From: Panulirus ornatus
Taxonomy: Eukaryota; Arthropoda; Malacostraca; Decapoda; Palinuridae
Assembly: GCF_036320965.1 (NCBI RefSeq)
Contig: NC_092287.1
Span: 3,595,297-3,659,296, forward strand
Length of the DNA stretch: 64,000 nucleotides
Direction of reading: 5' to 3'
Shown: piece after piece, positions 11,437-22,784 of the stretch
Layout: each line of letters opens with the position of its first letter
Numbering within the stretch: position 1 is the stretch's first letter
Program-made: the position numbers and the translations under genes
Notes under the pieces: generated by a model
The model's database searches: none
What the model was told of the DNA's origin: nothing
The model's input: only the letters and a program-made list of their open reading frames with translations

Positions 11437-12200
11437 TTCGTGCTTCAGACGTATTAACCTTTCTTTTTTGAAGATTATTACCGCCTTATCTCCCTTCGCT
11501 TTTAGCGTGTGAGGTTCGCGAGATAAGGATCATGAGTGTGTGAATTATTAATCGAGTGTCTTTATCATAATAGTTCAGGATCTGGATCAAAGAGTTGTAT
11601 CTATTTAAGCTGCGTGTGTGGACGTGACGATCAGCCATATCTCGTAACGGTCCCTGGCGGACTTTATATAGATTTTACGAAAGGGGGAAAAAAAAAAAGG
11701 CCACAACAACGCCTTAAATAACGCCTAGGTTAGGGCTGGCTGCCCAGAGGGTGTAGGTAGCGGGCGAGGACACTCTTTCTCTCTCTGGGCGTCTCCCGCG
11801 CTTTTAAAATTGTATTTATGTTTGTGCCAATGTTGATGTGTCCGATACTGATTGTTCCTCCTCCCAGGCGGCTGGCTGTAGAGGAGTATAGATGAAGTGA
11901 CACACGTCGTGTGTGTGTGTGTGTGTGTGTGTATTAGTTGAACAACTGAGCATCGGATTTCGTAAAAATAGAATTGAGAGTAGGAATAACGTTTTTATGA
12001 GTAAGCAATGGAGCGTCAGTGTTTTTTTTTCCAAGCAAACAAATGAGCATCGGATTGACGTTTTCTGAGTATAAGTAAACCATTATCAAAGTAAGTTCTG
12101 AAGAGGATAAACGAACAAGTGAGCGTCGGGAACTGGGTTGCTTAGAATTGGTTACCTTCGTTGACTTAAAGGATAAGTCTGGGTTTGGGCTGAGTAGATG
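11435..12200. other. Unique DNA, no gene seen
   Basis: Includes a (GT)n run at 11911-11933 and three loosely repeated GAGCRTCGG words (11948, 12009, 12047, 12121). No supported gene. Confidence 0.4.
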
Positions 12201-12204
12201 ACTT

Positions 12205-12345
12205 CTGTGATACTCTGTAGCATCCTGTCATCTACCATACTGTAGTATCCTGTCATCTACCATACTGTACCATACTGTAGTATCCTGTCATCTACCATAC
12301 TGTAGTATCCTGTCATCTACCATACTGTGCTATCCTGACTCTACC
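12205..12345. repeat. 25-bp minisatellite (TGTAGTATCCTGTCATC)
   Basis: Five units of CTGTAGTATCCTGTCATC plus TACCATA, with one truncated 10-bp unit (CTGTACCATA) in the middle. Confidence 0.9.
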
Positions 12346-12666
12346 TTCTCTTACCGTTTATTTTTATTGTCTTGTATTCAAATCTGCCTCTGCTCTTGTA
12401 TTATAACAAACCCCTCCTCCTCCCCCAGGTCCCTCTTCCCTCGTGTGTGCTCATCCATCCCTTCCGTCTCTTCCTTTTCCTCCTGCCGTCCATTATGATT
12501 CACCGTCCCTCAGTCTCGTCCCTCCGTCGGCGCCTTCTTCGGTAGCAAGCCAGGCTGGCCACACGGGGGGTGAGCAGTCCCCCCAGTGGCTGACCTCTTT
12601 TGGTCGGCTTTTAACGAGCTCCCGCCTGAATGGTGATGTCTGATTGGTGATTTTAAAACTCCCGTG

Positions 12667-12668
<2 letters not shown>

Positions 12669-12709
<41 letters not shown>
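12669..12709. repeat. (GT)n(GC)n microsatellite
   Basis: GT run ending GTGCGCGCG. Confidence 0.9.
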
Positions 12710-12710
<1 letters not shown>

Positions 12711-12934
12711 CACAGGTGGGGATGTGGTCATGGACGTATGACAGCCGATGGAAGGGGTTGTCGTTGTCATCCTCGCTATACCATGTTTGGCCTCACTACC
12801 GGACTCCTCCCCCCCTCCTCTCTCTCTCACTCTCCCCTCCTTCCATCCCTCCCCCAGGAGCGTCCTCTCCCTAAGGGCGCGGGGAGAGGGATGGGGAGAG
12901 TAGGACAGATGGATCACGCCGTGGTCCTAGGAAA

Positions 12935-13800
12935 GGGGCTAGAACGTATACAACCAGGGCTGTTAGGGGCTGCACAGCACCCTGGGATGGGGGATAGAAC
13001 TATCTAGGGCTGTTAGGGACTGCACAGCACCCTGGGATATGGGATAGAACTATCTAGGGCTGTTAGGGGCTGCACAGCACCCTGGGATGGGGGATAGAAC
13101 TATCTAGGGCTGTTAGGGGCTGCACAGCACCCTGGGATGGGGGATAGAACTATCTAGGGCTGTTAGGGGCTGCACAGCACCCTGGAATGGGGGATAGAAT
13201 TATCTAGGGCTGTTAGGGACTGCACAGCACCCTGGGATATGGGATAGAACTATCTAGGGCTGTTAGGGACTGCACAGCACCCTGGGATAGGGGATAGAAC
13301 TATCTAGGGCTGTTAGGGGCTGCACAGCACCCTGGGATGGGGGATAGAACTATCTAGGGCTGTTAGGGGCTGCACAGCACCCTGGGATGGGGGATAGAAC
13401 TATCTAGGGCTGTTAGGGGCTGCACAGCACCCTGGGATGGGGGATAGAACTATCTAGGGCTGTTAGGGGCTGCACAGCACCCTGGGATGGGGGATAGAAC
13501 TATCTAGGGCTGTTAGGGGCTGCACAGCACCCTGGGATGGGGGATAGAACTATCTAGGGCTGTTAGGGGCTGCACAGCACCCTGGAATGGGGGATAGAAT
13601 TATCTAGGGCTGTTAGGGACTGCACAGCACCCTGGGATATGGGATAGAACTATCTAGGGCTGTTAGGGACTGCACAGCACCCTGGGATAGGGGATAGAAC
13701 TATCTAGGGCTGTTAGGGACTGAACAGCACCCTGGGATAGGGGGTAGAACTATCTAGGGCTGTTAGGGACTGCACAGCTCCCTAAGAATAGGGGCTAGAA
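12935..13800. repeat. 50-bp minisatellite, 17 units, with 400-bp higher-order repeat
   Basis: The unit begins TGTTAGGGGCTGCACAGCAC and recurs every 50 bp from 12961 to 13761. Variant marks (GGAATGG with GAATTAT, then GATAT, then GATAG) occur in units 5-7 (from 13161) and again in units 13-15 (from 13561). An eight-unit, 400-bp block was therefore duplicated. No reading frame is sustained. Confidence 0.97.
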
Positions 13801-14007
13801 CGTATTTGGGTCACCAGATACCCTTGAGCTCCCTCAGGCTAGGGGCTAGAAGGCCCCTGACTCAACGGGGATGCGCCCCACACAGCACGGACGAGACCAG
13901 TGACCTGGCGAAGGATACGAGGCCCTTGAGAGTGACCCAGCATGACCTCCCGCGGAGAAGGACGGGTGATTGACCAACCACGCAGCCGCGTCGAGACGGG
14001 CAGAGAC

Positions 14008-14029
14008 AGAGAGAGAGAGAGAGAGAGAC
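14008..14029. repeat. Short (GA)n run
   Basis: About 11 GA units. Confidence 0.85.
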
Positions 14030-14213
14030 AGGTGGTCGGCGCCCCTCCTCCTTGTCGTCCTCCTGCCCCGTCAATGGTCAACCGGGAGACAGACGAGGGA
14101 CGTGACGGGCAGCAGCAGATAGCCTTGACGGACGCCCTCCTCCTCCCTCCCGGCCAGTCTGATGCCCTGTATACAGAAGCGACCACCTGTGTCTGTGTAC
14201 AGCCCGGCACAGA

Positions 14214-14785
14214 GTGGGAGCTGCCTCGCCAACACACAGGATGGGTTCACCCTCATCGCTGCCTCGCCAACACACAGGATGGGTTCACCTTCATCGCTGC
14301 CTCGCCAACACACAGGATGGGTTCACCTTCATCGCTGCCTCGCCAACACACACGATGGGTTCACCTTCATCGCTGCCTCGCCAACACACACGTTGGGTTC
14401 ACCCTCATCGCTGCCTCGCTAACACACACGATGGGTTCACCTTCATCGCTGCCTCGCCAACACGCACGATGGGTTCACCTTCATCGCTGCCTCGTCAACA
14501 CGATGGGTTCACCTTCATCACTGCTTCGCCAACACACACGATGGGTTCACCTTCATCGCTGCCTCGTCAACACGATGGGTTCACCTTCAATCACTGCTTC
14601 GCCAACACACACGATGGGTTCACCTTCATCGCTGCCTCGCCAACACACACGATGGGTTCACCTTCATCGCTGCCTCGCCAGCACACACGATGGGTTCTAC
14701 CTTCATCGCTGCCTCGCCAACACACACGATGGGTTCACCTTCATCGCTGCCTCACCAACACGACGGGTTGACCTTCATCGTTTCT
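14214..14785. repeat. 38-bp minisatellite (CTGCCTCGCCAACACAC)
   Basis: About 15 units beginning CTGCCTCGCCAACACACGAT, then GGGTTCACCTTCATCG. Period 38 at 14221, 14259, 14297 and so on. Units near 14500-14600 are shortened by 4-5 bp. 38 is not a multiple of 3, and all three + frames of the unit lack stops, which makes the long open frame from 13942 to 14802 an artefact. Confidence 0.95.
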
Positions 14786-14893
14786 GTTGCTTCTTGTACT
14801 GAAATTTCGTTGTGTTCGTGCCGTTCGTAGTTCATGGTTTTGAGTCCCCCGTTGCCCGGTGTCCATGCTCCTAACACGCACTTTTATTTCTTG

Positions 14894-14899
<6 letters not shown>

Positions 14900-14954
<55 letters not shown>
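14900..14954. repeat. (GA)n microsatellite
   Basis: About 27 GA units. Confidence 0.95.
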
Positions 14955-14956
<2 letters not shown>

Positions 14957-15218
14957 GCCCTACGTCGGTGAAGGCGGAGGAGGAGGGAGGGGTCGTGACC
15001 ACAGACACACCAGCTGGTCATCTCATGTTAAGCTTCCTTCCTCTCTCCCTCATCCCTCCTTGCTCCTGCTCACGACGCCTCGTCGTAAGTGATTTAATCT
15101 TTACTTTACGTATAAAAAAGGCACAAATTTATTCTGTACTCTTCTATATCTCGTGGACGGTGGCGTGAAACACGACACAGGATGTACGACTCGTGCAGTA
15201 TCTGGGTCACAGGTGTGG

Positions 15219-15294
<76 letters not shown>
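15219..15294. repeat. (TA)n microsatellite
   Basis: About 38 TA units, no adjacent retroposon recognised. Confidence 0.95.
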
Positions 15295-15296
<2 letters not shown>

Positions 15297-15525
15297 CTGG
15301 TAGTGGTAGCTTGGTTGGGTCGTCTGATGTGGTGGGGGTCGTCCCGGTGCTGGTCGTGGACGAGCTGTGAGGCGTAAAACAGCCTGGTGGATCACGATGG
15401 TTCCTCCGTTGTTCGTCGTTTGGTCTTGTGTGTGTGTGCACGGTTGTCAGGTTAGGTTGTCCCAAGCACATGGACAGTGGGATTCCCAAGGCATCGAGGT
15501 GTTCTGAATGGGATGTGGCCGCCTG

Positions 15526-15612
15526 ACTCTCCCCTTCGGGTAGAATCTCCTCTCCTTCGGGTAGAATCTGCTCCCCTTCGGGTAGAATCTCCTCTCCTTC
15601 GGGTAGAATCTG
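15526..15612. repeat. ~21-bp minisatellite (CCTTCGGGTAGAATCT)
   Basis: Four copies of CCTTCGGGTAGAATCT, alternating CCTCT and GCTCC linkers (a two-unit higher-order pattern). Confidence 0.9.
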
Positions 15613-15777
15613 TTCTCTACTCCATCTACTTATTTCAAGAGCAATAGACTAAGTCTTGTCAACCACTCTCGTCTTCATCTGTTGTAGATAAGTCATAACT
15701 CGGTTCTCAGATGTTTACAATCGTAATCGCCTGAACCAACTCTTTTCTCCTCAAGCTCTGCGACAAATTTCATGTCA

Positions 15778-15779
<2 letters not shown>

Positions 15780-15849
<70 letters not shown>
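15780..15849. repeat. (AC)n microsatellite
   Basis: 35 AC units. Confidence 0.95.
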
Positions 15850-15850
<1 letters not shown>

Positions 15851-16350
15851 ACCCACCGTGAGTTGTCTTGGGCTTGGTAGAGAGCGAGACACCATCACAC
15901 TCCTCCGTCGTGAGCCGGGGACCCACACGGGGAACATAATACAGGAGGACAGTAGTTACTGTAGCCGGCGGCAGCGGGAGGAGCCCTCGTATACTAGACC
16001 CCTGTCGTCAGGTCCTCTCGCGTCTGAAGGGTCCCCCCCCCCCTCCCTGCGGTCATCTTCACTTGAGGCCCAGGGCGCACATCCTGGTGGAGGGGAGAGA
16101 TCCTGCGCCATTCGCCCTCCTACCGTATGTATTCGTTGACCACCGACCCTCGCCCATCCTACATCGAACAACAGCAGACGCATGTGAAGAGGCGTAGACA
16201 AATACACCCAGACGGGCATGAGACGAGCGGGGCTTGAGGGGGAAAGTAAAGGCAATCTCATGAACACAGACAATCCCATAACAATTGTAGTTAGGATGTC
16301 AGCGTTTGTCGGGGCTCAGGTGGCGTCGGAAGGCCTCAAGCGACTGTATG

Positions 16351-16424
16351 GCATCATCTCCCCAGGCGCGAGCGCTGCAAGACCTCGGTATTTCTAGTTA
16401 GCGATGGGTTCGATCCCGTCGTGG
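16351..16424 (+). other. tRNA-like fold (relic)
   Basis: ATCTCC at 16351 can pair with GGAGAT about 68 bases downstream, giving a tRNA-sized 73-nt interval. A canonical B-box GGTTCGATCCC falls at the expected T-arm position. The T-stem has mismatches in the standard register and no A-box or good D/anticodon arms are visible, so a functional tRNA is unlikely. Confidence 0.2.
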
Positions 16425-16529
16425 AGATACGGGGTGGTTTTTAAAGGTGCGCTTAACCCAAGGGTCCGCCACAAGTACTTCTTAAAGACCTACTTCGTCG
16501 AGGGTTTGCCAAGAGGTCTGTTTGTCTGA

Positions 16530-16640
16530 GGGGCCTTTGTCCTAATGGTCCGAACTGAAGAGGCTTTGTCCTAATGGTCCGAACTGAAGGGCCTTCGAAT
16601 GTCGATGTTATTAAGGGTCCATCACACGCGGACCCTTAAG
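16530..16640. repeat. 28-bp direct repeat and AAGGGTCC inverted repeat
   Basis: TTTGTCCTAATGGTCCGAAC occurs twice (about 16537 and 16566). At 16613-16637 AAGGGTCC and GGACCCTT form an 8-bp inverted repeat around a 9-base loop, possibly related to the foldback family. Confidence 0.6.
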
Positions 16641-16687
16641 GGCTTGGTACATGGGGCGTCTCCAGACACCATGAATCACAGAACTGG

Positions 16688-16689
<2 letters not shown>

Positions 16690-16741
<52 letters not shown>
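16690..16741. repeat. (CT)n microsatellite
   Basis: About 25 CT units. Confidence 0.95.
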
Positions 16742-16743
<2 letters not shown>

Positions 16744-17169
16744 CGTGGTCTTTACCGCCAGCAGAACGAGAAGACTTCGTGTACAGTTCGCATTCTTTCA
16801 AGGGGGGTCTTCCTAGAGACCGTCTTCGCCGTCGAGTAGGTCGACAGACCGCAAGACACCCAGTAGGAAGGACGACCTTAGTGCCAGAGGCACGCGAGGT
16901 AGGCGATTTCACCGTGGTCAAGATATTTTTCTTGTGGCCTTTTTTTCCCCCCTCCTCCTGCTGCTGCTGCTGCTGGAACGTCATGTAGACCTTCACCTTC
17001 CAGAGGGTCGTCGTGTAGACCAGACTGGACGCTGTCGGCTGGAACTGGTATATCACTGGAATTCGGACGCTTCTCCGGAGTCGGATGGCTCGTAGGAACT
17101 GGACTTGCTGGAAGTGGACGATTGGGAGACGTTTATGTAGAGAAAACTGGAACTTTCGCTGGATACCTC

Positions 17170-17335
17170 TCATGGTCTGGTCTTTACCTTGGAAGCAATA
17201 CTTCAACTGCCTTCCTCCTGGTCGTGGTCTGTTAACTCTCCTCCTGGTCGTGGTTTCTTGACGTGGCTGGTCGTGGTTTGTTAACTCTCCTCCTGCTCGT
17301 GGTCTGTTGACGTGGCTGGTCTCTTCGTTTGGACT
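17170..17335. repeat. Tandem GGTCGTGGT / CTCCTCCTG repeat
   Basis: Words CTCGTGGTCTGTTGACGTGG and GTTAACTCTCCTCCTG recur three times at about 25-54 bp spacing. Confidence 0.7.
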
Positions 17336-17366
17336 TGTGACTGACTTGGAACCCATGACTATATAT

Positions 17367-17436
<70 letters not shown>
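17367..17436. repeat. (CT)n microsatellite
   Basis: 35 CT units. Confidence 0.95.
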
Positions 17437-17439
<3 letters not shown>

Positions 17440-17535
17440 CTGTTGCTTCTCTTCCTTCCTTCCTTCCTTACTTCCTTCCTCATCTTCCATCGTTCCAGTT
17501 GGCCCCTCCGCTCCATCTCCACCAAATCGCTCTTG

Positions 17536-17537
<2 letters not shown>

Positions 17538-17608
<71 letters not shown>
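17538..17608. repeat. (AC)n microsatellite
   Basis: 35 AC units. A shorter GT run lies at 17721-17745. Confidence 0.95.
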
Positions 17609-17610
<2 letters not shown>

Positions 17611-17886
17611 ATTGGGTAAATACATGCGACTCTTCCTCTAATACAACTGACCTATTTGTATTTGGCAATGAAGGAAGACATTCCACAAAACGACTGTTTG
17701 AAGAGAAGTAGAACACAGTTGTGTGTGTGTGTGTGTGCGTGTGTGGTGAGCGAGAAATAACACCGGGCCAGAATTTTATGGTCATGCAGTCATTCCGTCT
17801 CATTTGCACGGTGCATGACCCGCCGGGGGTGGAGGGTTTTGCATGGTAATTTTTTTTTTTTGCACCGTTTCCACACCTGGCTAGAC

Positions 17887-17996
<110 letters not shown>

Positions 17997-18057
17997 TTGT
18001 TGCCGGGGAATTTGATGAGTGTATCTAAATTCCTGAGAGATAGAAGGAGAGTGAAAC

Positions 18058-18203
<146 letters not shown>

Positions 18204-18689
18204 GTCTCTGGTCTGGGCTGTATAGCTTTGCCCCCGTGAGTCATGTGTGTTCTCCTCCCACACTACAGCAGCGATGCTTTGTCTCTCCACGTGACAGTCA
18301 GACGTAGCCCAGAGGAAGCCCCACACACTAACCTAACCACACCTGACGTGGTTAGATACCGTTCGTTAGATACACAACCGTTCGTTAGTGCCTGGGTGCC
18401 CCTCACGTGGACGTGAAAACTGGCATGCCCTCCAGAATGCATTCGAATAAGACGTTAATACAACAGCTGTTGTATCATTGTATGCGTGTATCCCTATTTG
18501 TAAATGATTATAGAGTTGAAGGATATTGTATGATGAGTATGTATGTTGAAGTAGTAAAGTGTATTTAGTGGTGTATTGTGATGTATTTCATGCAAGTATT
18601 GTAGGAGTGAATGATGTATATACAGTTTTGGGGGTAGGCCATTGGTAGAATGTATGTCAGTCTCATTTTCCAGTCTGTCTGCTACAGAT

Positions 18690-19035
18690 GGTACGACCTA
18701 GACTTAACGACTTGATCACGACCGTACGACCCGCAACCACGACGGTATGACCTATGAGTACGACGGGACGACCAGTTGGGCCGAACCATCGTTCTCAAGG
18801 GTCGTACCGTCGTGCTCAAGGGTCGTTCCATCGTTCTCAAGGGTCGTATCATCGTTCTCAAGGGTCGTACCTTCGTGCTCAAGGGCCGTACTGTCGTGCT
18901 CAAGGGCCGAACCAGCGTTCTCAAGGGTCGTGCCGTCGTGTTCAAGGGTCGTACTGTCGTGCTCAAGGGTCACGTACCGTCGTGCTCAAGGGTCACGTAC
19001 CGTCGTGCTCAAGGGTCACGTACCGTCATAAACAC
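18690..19035. mobile_element. Foldback-family copy with expanded right arm
   Basis: The left arm has TACGACCTAGACTT, CGTACGACCCGCAACCACG, CGGTATGACC. Then comes a short centre (AGTTGGGCCGAACC), then about twelve tandem 21-bp units of the inverted arm (TTCTCAAGGGTCGTACCGTC type). Arm polarity reverses across the centre, as in the palindromic copy at 48 kb. Heptad-repeat open frames on both strands (VLKGRT, TTVRPL) are by-products of the 21-bp period. Confidence 0.8.
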
Positions 19036-19049
19036 CAAACACCAATCAG

Positions 19050-19780
19050 AGGAGAGGTAGTTAATCAGTCCGCCCTCAGCTTGATGAGACCAGAAGTAAT
19101 AGACCTGAGATAGCATGAGTGATAAGCGTAAGTAGAACAATTATAAGAGAGCGCGACCTTCTAGGCTCAGTGGGTAGGTCAAGCGGCGCCTAAGGCATCG
19201 GTGGGAGTGGAAGGGTCCAAAGAAACGAGTCTCTTTGTTTACATTCGTGACAAGGGGGCCGGGGTTAAATGATAAAATTATTTTTTTCTTGTTTCCTTTT
19301 ACTTTCAGGTAATTTTGTTTAAGTGTTGAGTTTGGTTTTATGTATTTTAGGCTTTTATTACGTTAAACGTTTTGTTGGTGTGAAAGACACAGAAACGAAT
19401 TTTTTTTTAATAACAGTTGAAAGGGTTGCTCTGGTTTCTTGTTATTTGTCGCCATTTTCCCATAATTATCATATTATTACGTCTTTTTATAATGTTATTG
19501 TTCAGTTTAGTTATGTCTATAGACTTTCGTGGCTTCACGTGTTCAGAAGTGTTCACATTACCTGTTCGTTCCCCTAAAAGCTGTACAGCAGTGGATCACC
19601 CTTGATGGCCGCCATATTATCTCATAGAGATGGTTATGTCGGCCTTTGTTATGTTACCGTCTTGTGGTCTCCACCATCACCAGTTCCCCCCTCATCACCA
19701 CCATCACCAGTCCCCCCCTTCACCACCACCATCACCAGTTCCCCCCTTCACCACCACAGTCAGCTGCCACTCTCCATGAA

Positions 19781-19790
<10 letters not shown>
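19050..19790. other. Unique DNA, no supported gene
   Basis: T-rich from 19265 to 19560, with a splice-acceptor-like TTTCCTTTTACTTTCAG ending at 19309 but no coding-like sequence after it. 19670-19765 repeats CACCACCATCACCAGT with CCCCCCTT. Confidence 0.4.

Positions 19791-19843
<53 letters not shown>
19791..19843. repeat. (CT)n microsatellite
   Basis: About 26 CT units. Confidence 0.95.
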
Positions 19844-19847
<4 letters not shown>

Positions 19848-20129
19848 ACGCGTATATACATCTCTCTCTACCGTTTACCATCAATCCCTCGCCCTCGTCA
19901 TCTCCACCACCATTATTGTCGCTACATTTATGTCTTCGCCACCACCATAGCCTCCTCCATCTCCACCACGATCACCCGCGATTGATGGTGGCCAACACTC
20001 CCTCGCCACCACCCTGGGAAATCCCTCGGTACAAAACCTCACCTCTCATATTTCACCTCACAAGTATACCCCAGTGAGAACCTCGCAGTCCTCCTTGTCC
20101 CGGGATGACGGATGACCCACGGGGATTGG

Positions 20130-20430
20130 CTGGGATCCCGGGGTGGGACGGGGCGGGGCGGGGGAGGAGAAAGTGCCCCACAGTTACCTCCCTCAAGGTC
20201 ATCTAGTTCGTGAGGTCCCCAGGCCCAGGGTTCGACATTAGCCCCGTCGTCCGGTAATGTCGGGTCACGTCTGGAGGGCAGGTGGGGGTTGGACGATAGG
20301 TTGGGGGTTGGGGTTGGGGTTGGGGTGGGGGATGAGGTCTTGGGAAGATGGGGGTTAGACTGGTGGGGGTTGTGTTGAGGTCTTGGGGGGGGGGGGCGGG
20401 TAGCGTAGGAGGTTCGGCTGGGGGTTCAGG
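20130..20430. other. G-rich tract with GGGGTTGGGGTT runs
   Basis: GTTGGGGTTGGGGTTGGGGT at about 20307-20328 and other G clusters meet the simple four-run G-quadruplex pattern. Confidence 0.7.
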
Positions 20431-20458
20431 GGGGTTGTGGAGGCCAGAGGTAATAGAG

Positions 20459-20460
<2 letters not shown>

Positions 20461-20529
<69 letters not shown>
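20461..20529. repeat. (GA)n microsatellite
   Basis: About 34 GA units. Confidence 0.95.
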
Positions 20530-20533
<4 letters not shown>

Positions 20534-20584
20534 TGGAGAGTATGTTGGGAACGCGGTAGACCAGACCTGTCTGTGGAGGATTGA

Positions 20585-20880
20585 TACCTTGGACGCGACG
20601 GTACGACCCTTGGGCACTGCGCTACGACCCTTCTAGCACGATAGTGCGACCCTTATGCACGACGGTACGATTCTTGTGCACGACGGTACGACCCTTGTGC
20701 ACGACGATACGACCCTTGAGCATGACATTACCACCCTTGTGCACGACGATACGACCCTTTTGCACGACGATACGACCCTTGTGCACGACGATACGACCCT
20801 TGAGCACAAGGGTACGACCCTTGAACACGACGGCACGACCCTTGAGCATCTTGCACCTTCAAGGGTCGTAATCGTTGAAA
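20585..20880. mobile_element. Foldback-family copy with expanded left arm
   Basis: Thirteen or so tandem 21-bp units of GCACGACGGTACGACCCTT type, then a single inverted arm word TTCAAGGGTCGTAATCGTTG. Mirror image of the 18.7-kb copy: here the left arm is the one amplified. Confidence 0.8.
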
Positions 20881-20986
20881 TCCTGGGGGGTTTGAGGATC
20901 TCCGTTATGAACTTGACAGGTGATCCGTCCGAGACGTTTTAGAAAAATGTTTATAACGTAAATCGATCACAGGAATGGAAGTAGAA

Positions 20987-20989
<3 letters not shown>

Positions 20990-21019
<30 letters not shown>
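20990..21019. repeat. (GA)n microsatellite
   Basis: 15 GA units. Confidence 0.9.
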
Positions 21020-21021
<2 letters not shown>

Positions 21022-21149
21022 GTTAACATTGACTGCGCTCTGAATTTATCCTCCTTGCTTTATTTATCTTTATTTATTATCTTTAATTCATCCACGTCCT
21101 CGAGGATGACGAAGCGGAGGCTAGACATGGGATAGACGAACAGAGGATA

Positions 21150-21325
21150 GTTGGATGAGAGTACATGTGTTGCATGTACTACTAGAGGGAGTACATGTGT
21201 TACATGTAACACTACAGGGAGTACATGTGTTACCTGTACTACTCGAGGGAGTACATGTATTAACTAACACTAGAGGGAGTACATGTGTTACATGTAGCAC
21301 TACAGGGAGTACATATGTTCCTCAC
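21150..21325. repeat. 30-bp minisatellite with internal palindrome
   Basis: Six units starting GGGAGTACATGTGTTACATG. TACATGTGTTACATGTA is an imperfect palindrome in each unit. 30 bp is a multiple of 3, so the open frame here is a repeat product. Confidence 0.9.
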
Positions 21326-21510
21326 AACCATAGGTCTAGTTGCCTCATCTTCATTACATACTCTGTACTACCCGTATGTACCTCTACTGTATGAAATACA
21401 CCGTTGTATAAAACTTTATTGAAGTCCTATAGTGTATAGATGTATTGTTTTTGTTTGTTCTCAGCTAAAGTTGTTGGGGTGGTGTAAAATCATTTCCTTT
21501 CCCAGTGATA

Positions 21511-21516
21511 GTTTGT

Positions 21517-21583
<67 letters not shown>
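21511..21583. repeat. (GT)n microsatellite
   Basis: About 35 GT units with one TTTG interruption near the start. Confidence 0.95.
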
Positions 21584-21589
<6 letters not shown>

Positions 21590-21729
21590 GGGTGTCCTCG
21601 GGGGAGATCACAGTGGAGACTAATTACCCCGTCCTTAATTGCCAGGTGCAGGTAATTATGTTATGACAGTGTGGGCTGTCGGGCGTGTCGGGAGCAATTA
21701 TCTCCCTCCCTCATGGGGTGATTTCATGA

Positions 21730-21991
<262 letters not shown>

Positions 21992-22627
21992 GTTGGGGGG
22001 ACTATTATAACGTGCGGGTGGCTCAGCCATGCTTCTCACGTGGTGTTCGGGGAGAGCGATGCGGGGTGGCGTCAGCTCCCGGGGAGTTCCGCCCCACAGC
22101 ACGACCCCGGATAATTGGTTCCCCCAGGTGTGGTTAACCAGCGCCTGGCCCGGTAAAACTCATGACTCTGGCATCCGGGGGGGTGACATTCTCTGACAGC
22201 TATGTCTCGACCAGTGTTATCGCCCACACCCGACCCTCACCCCCCACAAACCACCACAAACTTTGTCAAGTGTCTTTCCAGCACTTGGCATTTCCCCCCC
22301 CCCCCCGCCCTTCCTCCCCCTCTCTTTGCTCCGCACATTCTCTCATAATTTGGTCATCGTCACAGCCGATGCATACAGGAGGTATTGGCTTCGTCTCGTT
22401 TGGACTTGTTATTTTTGAGGAGATTGGATAACGCCGCTGGCCCTTAGCGCTGAGGCCCTGAAAGACCCGTCACACGTTACCCTCGTCCCTGACCAGCTCT
22501 CCCCTAAACCCCCCCCCACCCCCCTCTAAGCATGGGACAACTAGCTTCGTCAAATGTCCGTTTGTATGAGTAGGAGGACAGTGTCAAAGGCTTTCTTGGC
22601 AGCCCAGAAATGTACAGCCTGCTTGCT

Positions 22628-22629
<2 letters not shown>

Positions 22630-22677
<48 letters not shown>
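22630..22677. repeat. (GT)n microsatellite
   Basis: About 24 GT units. Confidence 0.95.
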
Positions 22678-22678
<1 letters not shown>

Positions 22679-22784
22679 TACACCTACCATCGTTTATTAC
22701 ATTTACTGTAGTTATTGTTTATTGTTTGACCTGTGTATAGCGATTGCTCATTTTCTTTGTTTTTTTCTATTGGCAGGAGTGTTC

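Noticed and set aside
12969..13790. CRISPR-like regular spacing
   Set aside because: Units are contiguous 50-bp tandem repeats with no unique spacers, and the sequence is eukaryotic.
13942..14802. 286-codon open frame
   Set aside because: Entirely driven by the 38-bp minisatellite, whose unit lacks stops in all + frames; peptide cycles through three frames.
16676..17356. 226-codon minus-strand frame
   Set aside because: Ends in an Arg-Glu run from the CT array, and its start lies in a tandem repeat; no recognisable domain.
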